Counted from the stretch's first letter, positions 15,161 to 23,821 are shown. The stretch is DNA of 42,261 nucleotides from Prevotella sp. (GCA_017960525.1 JAGCZA010000103.1:1-42261), one strand, 5' to 3'. The notes: generated from the sequence alone by a model not told the origin. Made by a program: numbers and translations.

Positions 15161-16528
15161 ATGTACTACGAACGAATCATAGATCAGTATCTTAGCGAAT
15201 GGGCTGCACGACTATCTCATAAACCTGTGCTGTTGCGAGGTGCCTGACAGGTAGGAAAATCTACAGCCGTCAGACATTTAGGTGAACAATTTAAATACTT
15301 CGTCGAAATCAACTTGGAGAAGCAGTCTGAATACAAGGCTCTGTTCCTGCAAAACATCGAAGTGAAGCGTATCGTACCTCAGATGGCTGCCATGCATGGC
15401 ACACCCATCATTCCCGGGCAGACGCTCTTGTTTATCGACGAGATTCAGGATTGCCAAGAAGCCATTATGGCTCTGAGATATTTTAAGGAAGATATACCTG
15501 AACTGCATGTCGTTGCTGCAGGCTCGCTGTTTGAGTTTGTGCTCGATGACATTCCGACATTCGGTGTGGGCAGAATCCATTCGATGTATATGTATCCCAT
15601 GTCTTTCGATGAGTTTCTCCTTGCCAATGATGAAAGGCTCCTGATGGAAGCCCGTAATCAGGCTTCGCCCACATCCCCTTTGCCAACGCCGCTCCACGAC
15701 AAGCTGACCAGTCTGTTGCGTACCTTCATGCTGGTGGGCGGAATGCCTGAGTCGGTGGTAAAATGGGTGGAGACTCACGATTATCTGCAATGCCAGGAAG
15801 TACAGGACGATCTCATTACTGGTTATGAAGCCGACTTTCCCAAATACAAGAAAAAGGTTGACCCGCAACTTCTGAGGATGACCATGAGGAGTGCGGCACA
15901 ACAGGCCACTAAGAAGTTTATGTATTCTCAGGTGCCCGGCGAGTATAAGACAGCTGAGGTTAAGAAAGCCCTCGAACTGCTAATCAAGGCCAACATCATC
16001 ATCCCTGTCACCCACACCAATTCCAGCGGACTTCCTTTAGGCGACGGAAAGGATGACGGCATTCGCAAGATGTTGGTGCTGGACACTGGTCTGATGCTGA
16101 GACTGCTGAATCTGACAATGGGTAACATCACGGAGCTGACGACACACATCCTCACAGCGACGGCAGCCGACTTGGTGAACAAAGGCCCGATGGCAGAGAT
16201 GTTGGCCGGTCTTGAACTCCTTCACTATCGCACACCCAATCTGCGATATGAGCTGTTCTACTGGCAGCGACAGGCAAAGAATGCCACTGCTGAGGTGGAT
16301 TATGTCCTGCCCCACGAAACAAATATCCTGCCGTTCGAAGTGAAGGCAGGTGTCCAAGGAGGCATGAAAAGCCTCTGGGCCTATATGCGTGAAAGGAAAC
16401 TCTCGCAGGCCATCCGCTGCTCTTTGGAGAATTTCGGCGAGTTCGACTATATCGATGAAAAGGCAGACAATGCCATCAGGCATATCCGCATCTTCCCGCT
16501 ATATGCCATCCGCATTTTTATGGGTTAA
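15161..16528 (+). pseudogene. AAA-type ATPase (ATP-binding protein with DUF4143), broken by an in-frame TGA
   Basis: From the ATG at 15161 the frame reads MYYERIIDQYLSEW, then PVLLRGA, TGA (15245-15247), QVGKSTAVRHLG, and stays open to 16528: 455 codons with one stop. Family members read GARQVGKST here, so a single CGA-to-TGA change destroys the Walker A motif at codon 29. The rest is intact: Walker B LFIDEIQDCQEA, sensor-like VVAAGSLFEFVL, then the DUF4143 C-terminal region (MRSAAQQATKKFMYSQV, PFEVKAGVQGGMKSL). Family members are widespread accessory ATPases of unclear role. A full promoter precedes it. Restart inside the gene would give a protein without a P-loop, so I call it a pseudogene. 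Confidence 0.85.
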
Positions 16529-16530
16529 AG

Positions 16531-16938
16531 TTAAGATCAAAGGAATATAACAAACCCATTGACGGTGCCGAGTACATCACATTTGAAGATGCCAAGCGGC
16601 TGAAACTGCCATACTTTGAAAGACTAGCAGCAGGATATCCGTCGCCTGCTGGCGACTACCAGCATGAGAGCCTTGTTCTGAACGAGAAGTTCGTGCATCA
16701 TCCCGAAGCCTCGTACTTCGTCTGTATCAAGGGTGAGTCGATGATTGGTCTTGGACTCTTCGATGGTGACATCTGCCTGGCAGACCGTTCGGAAGAGATT
16801 TCGGACGGCAATATCGTGGTGGCCATACGGATATCGAAGGAACTGAACGGTGAGGACTGCATCCCCTGGGTTGAGAACGTTGTCAAGTTCGGAAACCCGA
16901 CTAATGGAAAAGAGGCGCAGAAGCTGGGAACGTCCTGA
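16531..16938 (+). pseudogene. UmuD/S24-type peptidase remnant
   Basis: An open frame running out of the 3' end of the ATPase pseudogene, with no ATG of its own (a GTG occurs at 16693). It matches UmuD-like proteins: LPYFERLAAGYPSPAGDYQ (cleavage-site region) and HPEASYFVCIKGESMIGLGLFDGD, with the catalytic Ser in GESM. After DGNIVVA the sequence diverges, and the second half with the catalytic Lys is missing or rearranged; another frame opens after 16920. UmuD-type proteins self-cleave and act in SOS mutagenesis with UmuC, but no umuC is present. It is broken at both ends and trapped between the two lpd-end repeats. Confidence 0.7.
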
Positions 16939-16986
16939 TAGTCGGCAGACTCGTCACGCCAATGGTGGTAGGTGTCGGCTATTTGA

Positions 16987-17027
16987 CCCACTTTAATTTA
17001 AACGAATGGGGGCTTCAGTATCTCTGA
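16987..17027. repeat. Right copy of the 42-bp direct repeat (native lpd 3' end)
   Basis: Covers the last nine codons and stop of lpd plus 11 nt beyond. See 14934-14975 for the detached copy. Confidence 0.9.
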
Positions 17028-18248
17028 GAGGGTGGGATGGATATGCACCATGTCGGACAGTTCGGCGATTGTGGTGTGCTTGCACATAAGGACGCTGACT
17101 TCCTGGACGATGTCGGCGGCGTGTGCTCCGAAGGCATGACAGCCGAGGATGAGGCCTGGGGTCTGTTCTGAAGATGAGACAAATAGCTTGAGCATTCCCT
17201 CGGTCTGCCCCATAGCGAGTGCCTTGCCGTTGGCCCGCCAGAACGATTTTCTGCACTCGTTGGCAATGCCCTGCTCCTTGAGCTGGTCTTCCGTCGGGCC
17301 TACGCAAGCTGCCTCTGGCGATGTGAAGATGGCTGCGGGCATAATGTCGAAGCGGATGCCGTCTTGTCGGTGTAGGATGTGGTTTACTGCTCTGACGGCT
17401 TGCATTTCTGCTGCATGGGCCAGCATCTGACGGCCATTCACATCGCCGATGGCGTAGAGGGACTGGCGATTGACAATTTGGAAGTTGTCGTCGACGGGGA
17501 TGGTACCGTTAGCGGCAAGGGTGATGCCTGCGGCTTCAAGGTTAAGGCCTTCGGTACGAGGTTTCCTGCCTGTAGCCATAAGAACCACATCGGCATCGAT
17601 ATCGGCTATATCCTTAACAGCGGTCTTCATCTTAAAGTTGATGCCGCGCTTCTCCAGCGTCTTGCGGAGTCGCTTGGCTATGTCGCTGTCAAGAGCGGGG
17701 AGGCATTCCTTGAGATACTCAATGACTGTGACTTCTGAACCGAAGCGGTTGAATATTGATGCGAACTCCATACCGATGACTCCTGCACCTATGATGGCAA
17801 GACGCCTGGGGAGGGAGTCGAGGCGCAACAGTTCGGTGGAATCAACCACGCGAGGGTTGTCCTTTCCGGCTATGGGCAACCACTTGGTCTCGGAGCCGGT
17901 GGCTATGATGATGTTTTCTGCGCCGATGGTATCGCCGCATACGGAACAGACGGTGGTGGCATCAGCGAAGCAGGCTTTTCCGCGTATCAAAGTGATGTTT
18001 GGGTGAGAGAGGATGCCCTCAACCCCCTGACGGAGTTGAGGGACAACCTCTGCCAGACGTTGCCGAGCCTCAGCGAAAGTGGCGCTGTGTACGTAAGTCT
18101 TTGTGGGAATACATCCCACATTCAGGCAAGTGCCGCCAACTTCCCCCTCCTCGAAGACAACGACTTTCAGCCCCTGCTTGGCGGCATATTCTGCCGCCCG
18201 ATACCCGCCTGGGCCTGCCCCTATTATTATCAGGTCAGTTCTGTTCAT
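16998..18248 (-). CDS. lpd: Dihydrolipoyl dehydrogenase (glycine-cleavage L protein)
   Basis: 416 aa; slightly short for the family (about 450-475). It reoxidises the dihydrolipoyl arm of GcvH using FAD and NAD+. Visible features: FAD-binding GAGPGG (10-15), the redox disulfide C41-LNVG-C46 in GGTCLNVGCIPTK, NAD-binding IGAGVIGMEFASIFNRFG, the second FAD motif YAIGDVNGRQMLAHAA, and the catalytic H404...E409 in HIHPTLSEIL. It is the last gene of the glycine-cleavage operon, and its start overlaps gcvPB by 14 nt. Its C-terminus is only seven residues past the catalytic Glu; the stop lies within the 42-bp repeat, so the end may have been reshaped by an insertion event. Confidence 0.95.
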   Translation of the reverse strand: MNRTDLIIIGAGPGGYRAAEYAAKQGLKVVVFEEGEVGGTCLNVGCIPTKTYVHSATFAEARQRLAEVVPQLRQGVEGILSHPNITLIRGKACFADATTVCSVCGDTIGAENIIIATGSETKWLPIAGKDNPRVVDSTELLRLDSLPRRLAIIGAGVIGMEFASIFNRFGSEVTVIEYLKECLPALDSDIAKRLRKTLEKRGINFKMKTAVKDIADIDADVVLMATGRKPRTEGLNLEAAGITLAANGTIPVDDNFQIVNRQSLYAIGDVNGRQMLAHAAEMQAVRAVNHILHRQDGIRFDIMPAAIFTSPEAACVGPTEDQLKEQGIANECRKSFWRANGKALAMGQTEGMLKLFVSSSEQTPGLILGCHAFGAHAADIVQEVSVLMCKHTTIAELSDMVHIHPTLSEILKPPFV

Positions 18249-19644
18249 TCTTCAACTGCTTATAGGTTGTTATCGGATGCTTGGCAGCCAGCACATCGTC
18301 TACTCGTCCGATAGGCGTCGTGTGGGGTGCCGACTTCACCTCTTCGGGGTGGGTCTTGGCCTCTTCGGCAATCTTTCGCATCACGGCGATGAAGCCGTCG
18401 AGCGTTTCCTTCGACTCGTTTTCGGTGGGTTCTATCATCAAGCTTTCGTGGAAGAGTAGCGGGAAGTAGATGGTAGGCGCATGATAGCCGTAGTCGAGGA
18501 GCCGCTTTGCCACGTCCATCGTGGTGACACCCGTACTTTTGTCCTTGAGCCCGTCGAACACGAACTCATGGCAGCACAGTCCGTCGATGGGCAGTTGGTA
18601 GACATCCTTCAACGACTCCTTGATGTAGTTGGCATTGAGGGTTGCGAGGGGGCCCACCTCCTTTATATGCTCTCGCCCCAAGGAGAGGATATAGGCGCAG
18701 GCACGCATCATGACGCCGAAGTTACCGCAATAGGGCGACACCACAGGAAAGAACTCCTGCAAGCCCTCGCGCACTCCTACTGGGCCGGCACCAGGTCCGC
18801 CGCCACCATGAGGTGTGGAGAAGGTCTTGTGAAGGTTGATGTGCATCACGTCGAAGCCCATATCGCCAGGACGGCAGATGCCGAGCATAGGATTGAGGTT
18901 GGCCCCGTCGTAGTACATCAAGCCGCCGCAGTCGTGGATGAGCCTTGCTATCTCAGGGGTGCGGGTTTCGAAGAGTCCGAGGGTGTTGGGATTGGTCATC
19001 ATCATGGCGGCGATGGTATCGCCACATTCGGAACAGATGCGTTGCAGGTCGCCGAAGTCTACGGTGCCGTCGTCCTGCGACTTCACCTCAACAATCTCAA
19101 GTCCGCAGACGGCAGCCGAGGCGGGATTTGTGCCGTGGGCACTGTCAGGGACGATGACCTTCTTTCTCAGCATATCGCCACGCGAGCGATGATAATTGTC
19201 GATGGTCATCAGTCCCGTCAGCTCACCATGGGCACCTGCGTAGGGCTTGAAGGTGAAATGAGCCAGGCCTGTGAGTTGGCAAAGCGCTTGCTCCAACAGC
19301 GACACCAGGGCCTGAGCCCCCTTAACGGTATCTTCAGGCTGTTCGGGGTGGAGATGCTGGAACTGTGGCAGAACTGCCATTTCCTCATTGATTTTAGGAT
19401 TGTACTTCATCGTGCACGACCCCAGGGGGTAAAAACCCGTATCGACACCGAAATTGTTGTTCGACAGGTTGGTATAGTGGCGCACCACGGTCAGCTCGTC
19501 GCACTCAGGAAGTTGGGCCTCCTCGGCACGCTTCATCGAGGTGGGTATCTCGTAATCGCCAAAATTGTTTTTTGGCAGGCTGTAGCCTTTGCGGCCCTCC
19601 TTGGAGAGCTCAAAAATCAGGTTTCCGTAGAGTCGGGTGTTCAT
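18235..19644 (-). CDS. gcvPB: Glycine dehydrogenase (decarboxylating) subunit 2
   Basis: 469 aa. With GcvPA it forms the P protein, which decarboxylates glycine and passes the aminomethyl group to lipoyl-GcvH. The PLP-binding lysine is K273 in HINLHKTFSTPHGGGGPGAG; DSAHGTNPASAA and YYDGANLNPMLG are family signatures. The start overlaps the gcvPA stop by 4 nt (ATGA type), and the end overlaps lpd, so all three are translationally coupled. Confidence 0.96.
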   Translation of the reverse strand: MNTRLYGNLIFELSKEGRKGYSLPKNNFGDYEIPTSMKRAEEAQLPECDELTVVRHYTNLSNNNFGVDTGFYPLGSCTMKYNPKINEEMAVLPQFQHLHPEQPEDTVKGAQALVSLLEQALCQLTGLAHFTFKPYAGAHGELTGLMTIDNYHRSRGDMLRKKVIVPDSAHGTNPASAAVCGLEIVEVKSQDDGTVDFGDLQRICSECGDTIAAMMMTNPNTLGLFETRTPEIARLIHDCGGLMYYDGANLNPMLGICRPGDMGFDVMHINLHKTFSTPHGGGGPGAGPVGVREGLQEFFPVVSPYCGNFGVMMRACAYILSLGREHIKEVGPLATLNANYIKESLKDVYQLPIDGLCCHEFVFDGLKDKSTGVTTMDVAKRLLDYGYHAPTIYFPLLFHESLMIEPTENESKETLDGFIAVMRKIAEEAKTHPEEVKSAPHTTPIGRVDDVLAAKHPITTYKQLKNEQN

Positions 19645-20960
19645 AGTGCAGCAATCTTTACGAGGTTATCAATTTCTTCTTTCGTACGCTTCTCGGTGAC
19701 GGCAAAGAGCAGTCCGTCCTTCAACTTTACACCGCCCAGGAATCCTGCATCGATAAAGCGTTGGTAGAGTGTGTCAATGTCTCCATCGTACTTTACATAG
19801 AATTCATTGAAGAAAGGCTTGTCGTAGGCCAGATGGAAACGTCCGGTCTCCTGTAGTTTGCCGCAAAGATAGTGAGCGCCTGCGTATGAGAGCTGTGCCG
19901 CTTCCTTTATGCCTTGTTTTCCCATCAGCGAGAGACAGATAGTCACAAAGAGTGCCATCAGACTTTGGTTGCTGCAGATGTTGGAGGTGGCCTTCTGGCG
20001 GCGGATGTGCTGTTCACGCGCCTGAAGTGTGAGCACAAAGGCACGCTGGTTAAGGTTGTCCTTGGTCATACCCACGATGCGGCCAGGCATTTTGCGTATC
20101 AGTTTCTCTGTGCAGCACATATAGCCCACGTATGGGCCGCCCCACTGCATAGGAATGCCAAGACTCTGTCCGTCGCCCACTGCGATGTCGGCTCCCCACT
20201 CTCCAGGCGTCTTCAGCACGGCCAGGTCTGCGGCTACGCTATCTATGATGAATAGGGCCTTCTTTTCATGACAAGCATCGGCAAAGCCGGTAAAGTCCTC
20301 TACAATGCCAAAGACATTGGGCTGCTGTACGATGACGCCAGCCACGCCATTGAGAGTTGAGAGTTGAGAGCGGAGTGTTGAGAGATTTGTAACACCACCC
20401 TCGGTGGCAATCGTCACCAGTTCTATACCCTGATGCAAGGCATAGTTATCCAGCACCTCACGTGTCTTCGGATTCAGGCCTTCCGACACCAGCACCTTGT
20501 TCTGCTTCTTGCCAACGGCCAACGCCATCATCATCGCCTCGGCACAAGCTGTAGTTCCGTCGTACATCGAGGCGTTAGAGATGTCCATGCCTGTCAGCTC
20601 GGCCATCATACTCTGGTACTCAAATATATAGTGAAGCGTACCCTGCGAGATTTCTGCCTGATAGGGGGTGTAGCTGGTCAGGAACTCAGACCGTTGCAGC
20701 AGACTTGTCACTACCGATGGCGTATAGTGGTCGTAGACACCAAAGCCAGCGAAACATGTCAGCTGCTGGTTCTGAGAGGCCAGCTTCTGGAACAGTTGGC
20801 GCACCTCCATCTCGCTCATCTCCGAAGGGATGTTGTAATCGCCTTTGAAGCGGATGCTCTCTGGTATCTGGGCGTAGAGGTCGTCAAGGCTGTTTACCCC
20901 AGCCTTTGTCATCATCGCCTTCAGGTCTTCATCGGTATGAGGGAAATATTTGTATTGCAT
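19641..20960 (-). CDS. gcvPA: Glycine dehydrogenase (decarboxylating) subunit 1
   Basis: 439 aa, the non-PLP-lysine half of the split P protein. Signatures: MQYKYFPHTDEDLKAMM start, CFAGFGVYDHYTPSVV, FLTSYTPYQAEISQGTLHYI, MYDGTTACAEAMMMA, and GRIVGMTKDNLNQRAFVLTL. An unusual insert STLRSQLSTLNG precedes VAGVIVQQPNVFG; it is encoded by a 7-bp-period repeat at 20350-20385 and replaces sequence that is normally variable. The reading frame stays open, so the enzyme is probably functional. A long inverted repeat separates it from gcvH. Confidence 0.95.
   Translation of the reverse strand: MQYKYFPHTDEDLKAMMTKAGVNSLDDLYAQIPESIRFKGDYNIPSEMSEMEVRQLFQKLASQNQQLTCFAGFGVYDHYTPSVVTSLLQRSEFLTSYTPYQAEISQGTLHYIFEYQSMMAELTGMDISNASMYDGTTACAEAMMMALAVGKKQNKVLVSEGLNPKTREVLDNYALHQGIELVTIATEGGVTNLSTLRSQLSTLNGVAGVIVQQPNVFGIVEDFTGFADACHEKKALFIIDSVAADLAVLKTPGEWGADIAVGDGQSLGIPMQWGGPYVGYMCCTEKLIRKMPGRIVGMTKDNLNQRAFVLTLQAREQHIRRQKATSNICSNQSLMALFVTICLSLMGKQGIKEAAQLSYAGAHYLCGKLQETGRFHLAYDKPFFNEFYVKYDGDIDTLYQRFIDAGFLGGVKLKDGLLFAVTEKRTKEEIDNLVKIAAL
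20350..20385. repeat. Heptad repeat inside gcvPA
   Basis: Three TTGAGAG steps, a diverged step, and another TTGAGAG on the plus strand. On the coding strand it reads as SQLSTLN-type peptide, the same peptide that appears in ClpA. Confidence 0.75.
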
Positions 20961-20969
20961 TTATTTTAT

Positions 20970-21082
20970 CCCCCTAGGTTAGGGGGGTGGGGGTCTGAAC
21001 AAGCGTTTATCAAACCTCGTTTATTATTGAACATTGGGGTCTGCGCTTGTTCAGACCCCTGTAGTCCCCTAAGCTTAGGGGG
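20970..21082. repeat. Long inverted repeat between gcvH and gcvPA
   Basis: The left arm 20970-21005 (CCCCCTAGGTTAGGGGGG, then GGGGGTCTGAACAAGCG) pairs with the right arm 21044-21082 (CGCTTGTTCAGACCCC, then CCCCTAAGCTTAGGGGG), with a 38-nt loop. The inner 16 bp pair almost perfectly. It sits inside the operon and would fold in the mRNA just after gcvH. Confidence 0.85.
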
Positions 21083-21083
21083 C

Positions 21084-21461
21084 TCAAGCGCAAAAAGCTG
21101 CGTAAGCCTTGGCGTCCATTAGGTTGTTAAGGTCGGACTTGTCGGAGAGTTCCACCTTGACAATCCAGTTCTCAAAAGCATCCTGGTTGATAAGTTCCGG
21201 CTCATCTTCGAGGGCGTCGTTGATTTCCACAACGGTTCCGCTGACGGGCGAAATCAGGTCGGAGGCAGCCTTTACGCTCTCTACTGCACCAAATTCCTCA
21301 CCTGCCGACACCTTGTCATCAACTTCTGGCATATCCACATAGACCACATTGCCCAACGCGTTCTGGGCATAGTCTGTGATACCTACGAAACCATAGTCAC
21401 CTTCTACTCTTACAAATTCGTGCGACTCTGAGTAGTAGAGTCCTTCAATTACTTTTGCCAT
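21084..21461 (-). CDS. gcvH: Glycine cleavage system H protein
   Basis: 125 aa. It is the lipoyl-carrying shuttle between P, T and L proteins. The lipoylated lysine is K64 in FGAVESVKAASDLISPVSG; EGLYYSESHEFVRVEGDYG and VGITDYAQNALGNVVYVDMP are classic. It is 12 nt downstream of gcvT. Its stop is immediately followed by the 20970-21082 inverted repeat, which may terminate some transcripts or protect the gcvT-gcvH message. Confidence 0.97.
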   Translation of the reverse strand: MAKVIEGLYYSESHEFVRVEGDYGFVGITDYAQNALGNVVYVDMPEVDDKVSAGEEFGAVESVKAASDLISPVSGTVVEINDALEDEPELINQDAFENWIVKVELSDKSDLNNLMDAKAYAAFCA

Positions 21462-21473
21462 AACCTTAGCCCT

Positions 21474-22559
21474 TTATTTTTTATAGTTTTTATTGTAGAA
21501 TTGTTTCTTGACCACCTTCCCAGAGAATACCTTCTTGCGAATCTGAATCTGCAACTCAGTATCCAGTTTTGCGTACTGGGCTTCGATGAGGGCCATACAG
21601 ACGCTCTTGTCTGTGGAAAGCGTATGATAGCCTGTCGTCACTACGCCGACAGGTTCGCCAGCCATATTCAGTACAGTATAGCCGTGACGGGGTATCGCCT
21701 TGTCTGCAAGTTCGATGCCTACAAGCTTCCTAGCCGGCCCCTCTGCTTTCTGCTTGGCCAAAGCATCCTTGCCGACAAACTCGGTCTTGTCAAGCTTGAC
21801 GAATATGCTTAAGCCCGCCATCATCGGCGTGATTTCCTCAGAGAGTTCATCGCCATAAAGAGGTAGTCCCACCTCAAAGCGCAGCGTGTCGCGACAACCC
21901 AATCCGCATGGCTGTACGCCAGCGCCAATCAACTTGTCCCAACACTCATTGATAAATGTGTGCGAGCCATAGACCTCGAATCCATCTTCTCCAGTATAGC
22001 CAGTACGCGACACTATCACATCGCCAATGGTCTTGCAGGTATAGAATGTCAGTTCCTTACACTCCAGCCCTAAGACGCGCTCCATCACATTCTCGCTCTC
22101 AGGCCCCTGTATGGCTATCTGTCCGTAGCTGTCGCTACAATTCTGCAGGTCAATGTCGAAGCCCTTGACCTGCTCCTGCATCCACGCCCAGTCCTTGTCG
22201 ATATTGGCGGCGTTGATGACGAGGAAAAAGTCGTTCTCACCCATTTTATAAACAAGCAGGTCGTCAACGGTTCCTCCATTTTCATAGCACATCATACCAT
22301 AGAGAATCTTTCCCACAGGCATACCCGCTATATCATTGGTGAAGATGTGCTGCACATAACGCTCGGCATCCTTTCCCTTTACCGTCACCTCGCCCATGTG
22401 AGAGACATCGAAAATGCCCACTTTTTCGCGAACAGCATGATGCTCTGGAGCAATGCCAGCATACTGAATGGGCATCTCGAACCCTCCGAAGGGTGACATT
22501 TGCGCTCCTAATGCCACATGCTTGTCATACAAACAGGTTCGTTTGTTGTTGTGTTCCAT
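21474..22559 (-). CDS. gcvT: Aminomethyltransferase (glycine cleavage T protein)
   Basis: 361 aa, standard length. It transfers the one-carbon unit from aminomethyl-GcvH to tetrahydrofolate, releasing ammonia. Signatures: FDVSHMGEVTVKGKDA, HIFTNDI, SDYGQIAIQGPESENV-like region (SDSYGQIAIQGPE), VSRTGYTGEDGFEVY, GLGCRDTLRFEVGLPLYGDE, and GVVTTGYHTLSTDKSV near the C-terminus. It lies 7 nt after lplA and 12 nt before gcvH. Confidence 0.96.
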   Translation of the reverse strand: MEHNNKRTCLYDKHVALGAQMSPFGGFEMPIQYAGIAPEHHAVREKVGIFDVSHMGEVTVKGKDAERYVQHIFTNDIAGMPVGKILYGMMCYENGGTVDDLLVYKMGENDFFLVINAANIDKDWAWMQEQVKGFDIDLQNCSDSYGQIAIQGPESENVMERVLGLECKELTFYTCKTIGDVIVSRTGYTGEDGFEVYGSHTFINECWDKLIGAGVQPCGLGCRDTLRFEVGLPLYGDELSEEITPMMAGLSIFVKLDKTEFVGKDALAKQKAEGPARKLVGIELADKAIPRHGYTVLNMAGEPVGVVTTGYHTLSTDKSVCMALIEAQYAKLDTELQIQIRKKVFSGKVVKKQFYNKNYKK

Positions 22560-22566
22560 AGTTTGT

Positions 22567-23277
22567 TTATAGTATTAGGTTGATAAAATCTTTGCGTAGA
22601 TAATTTTCTTCCATCGCTTCTGTCTCAGCCACCTCGGCAGATGTGAGCATCCGCTCTCCTATGCAGAGCGTATCCCTGATCAGTATCTTGACTTCTTCAA
22701 GGGTGAGCTGCGTATGGTTTTTCAACAAAGTGATTCGCTGGCGGACGCTCTGAATCCCCTTCTTCTGCAGCTTATCCGTACTTGGAGTAATTGCGTTCAA
22801 CATGTGCTCCATATTCGTGTCGTAGAGCAAGGTACTGTGGACGATGCTGCGTCCTGGCAACTGATAGAATGCCGTTCCGCAGACCTTCTTGTCGGAAATC
22901 ATAATGTCGTTATGGGCGGTTCCGGTGGCTTCTATTCCCATTTTCCGAAGCACCAGCAGGATCATCTGCACGAACCTATTGAAAGTAACCCCCACGCTAT
23001 CACCATCAGAGACATACGACAACATCACATTGTCCATATCGGCATACACGCAACCTCCACCACTCTTACGGCGATACACCTTGATGCCATGCTCCAGGCA
23101 GTAAGCCACGTTTACCTCGTTTTCCGCCACCTGATTACGCCCGAAAATCACACTTGGCTCCACCTGCCACATAAAGAACGCCTCCGGCTCGTCCAGGTGA
23201 CGGGCCACATATTCCTCCATCGCCAGATAGAAACTTAGGCGATGCACTTTTTGTGATGGCAAGGAGATATACTTCAT
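22567..23277 (-). CDS. lplA: Lipoate-protein ligase family protein
   Basis: 236 aa. Probably attaches lipoate (via lipoyl-AMP) to GcvH. The LplA/BPL fold signatures are visible: SVIFGRNQVAENEVN, VYRRKSGGGCVYADMDNVML, AHNDIMISDKKVCGTAFYQL and STLLYDTNMEHMLNAI. Like many short LplA proteins it may lack the full C-terminal accessory domain. It is the first gene of the glycine-cleavage operon, just in front of gcvT, so its natural substrate is very likely GcvH. A TATATTTG promoter core lies 26 nt upstream. Confidence 0.9.
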   Translation of the reverse strand: MKYISLPSQKVHRLSFYLAMEEYVARHLDEPEAFFMWQVEPSVIFGRNQVAENEVNVAYCLEHGIKVYRRKSGGGCVYADMDNVMLSYVSDGDSVGVTFNRFVQMILLVLRKMGIEATGTAHNDIMISDKKVCGTAFYQLPGRSIVHSTLLYDTNMEHMLNAITPSTDKLQKKGIQSVRQRITLLKNHTQLTLEEVKILIRDTLCIGERMLTSAEVAETEAMEENYLRKDFINLIL

Positions 23278-23303
23278 GGTTCACATTCTGTATATATTCT
23301 GCG

Positions 23304-23311
23304 CAAATATA
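23304..23311 (-). promoter_or_regulatory. Promoter of the lplA-gcv operon
   Basis: TATATTTG on the minus strand, 26 nt before the ATG at 23277. A TTG (23328-23330) is present but at a short 16-nt spacing. The leader is too short for a glycine riboswitch. Confidence 0.6.
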
Positions 23312-23377
23312 CAACTTTTTCTTCACACAACCATAAAAACTTGGCAATTTTCAATTTTTTTTTGAAATCGCCCTACA

Positions 23378-23414
23378 CAACAAACGGGAGGACTCGCGTG
23401 TCCTCCCGTTGTTG
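23378..23414 (-). terminator. Strong hairpin terminator after the first Spy-like gene
   Basis: AACGGGAGGAC (23383-23393) pairs perfectly with GTCCTCCCGTT (23400-23410) around a 6-nt loop; CAAC/GTTG extends the stem with a bulge. It lies just after the stop at 23430. The T-run is weak. Confidence 0.8.
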
Positions 23415-23429
23415 CTTTAAACCTTTTGC

Positions 23430-23777
23430 TTAGAGATTTCTGTTGCGAAGAGTCAGTGTCAGCAAGCGCATGTAGGTGCTGAACTGCTTGTCGTTGAGTA
23501 CTCGCTTCATCTGCTGGGCGTCGTTCCTGACGGCCTGATGGATTCCGTGTCTCAACCAAGGCCCTCTCAGTGTGGCCAGTGACTGCATCTCGTCGCTGAA
23601 GTTGTTCTGAATCGCTTCTACTGCTTCCACCTGTTCCTCGTCGAGGTCGAGTGCGATTGAGAGGCGGTGCATGTTACAACTCATGTCGAATCGCGAGTCC
23701 ATACTGTTGCTCTTTGTCTCAGCAAAGGTAAACGTAAGTGCCATCGTGGCAACCATAGTCAATACAATCTTTTTCAT
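23430..23777 (-). CDS. Small periplasmic Spy/CpxP-like protein (115 aa)
   Basis: Signal peptide MKKIVLTMVATMALTFTFA is followed by a short helical domain. LDLDEEQVEAVEAIQNNFSDEM and KRVLNDKQFSTYMRLLTLTL resemble the paired helices (LT..Q..L..I, L...Q...Y/L) of Spy/CpxP-like periplasmic stress chaperones, though the classical LTxxQ motif is degenerate. It is monocistronic, with a terminator after it and an ECF-sigma-type promoter before it. The same promoter layout precedes the second Spy-like gene, so both probably belong to one envelope-stress regulon. Confidence 0.65.
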   Translation of the reverse strand: MKKIVLTMVATMALTFTFAETKSNSMDSRFDMSCNMHRLSIALDLDEEQVEAVEAIQNNFSDEMQSLATLRGPWLRHGIHQAVRNDAQQMKRVLNDKQFSTYMRLLTLTLRNRNL

Positions 23778-23821
23778 GTTCGTTTGGTTTTTAAATTTGT
23801 TATCCTGATTTCTGTATCTTT

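Noticed and set aside
15245-15247. Selenocysteine or other recoding at the in-frame TGA
   Set aside because: The family has Arg at this position, not Cys, and no downstream stem-loop of SECIS type was seen; a nonsense mutation is simpler.
18481-19767. 428-aa plus-strand ORF over gcvPB
   Set aside because: Antisense to a conserved gene, with no recognisable domain.
23278-23330. Glycine riboswitch before the glycine-cleavage operon
   Set aside because: The promoter leaves a leader of only about 20 nt, too short for an aptamer.
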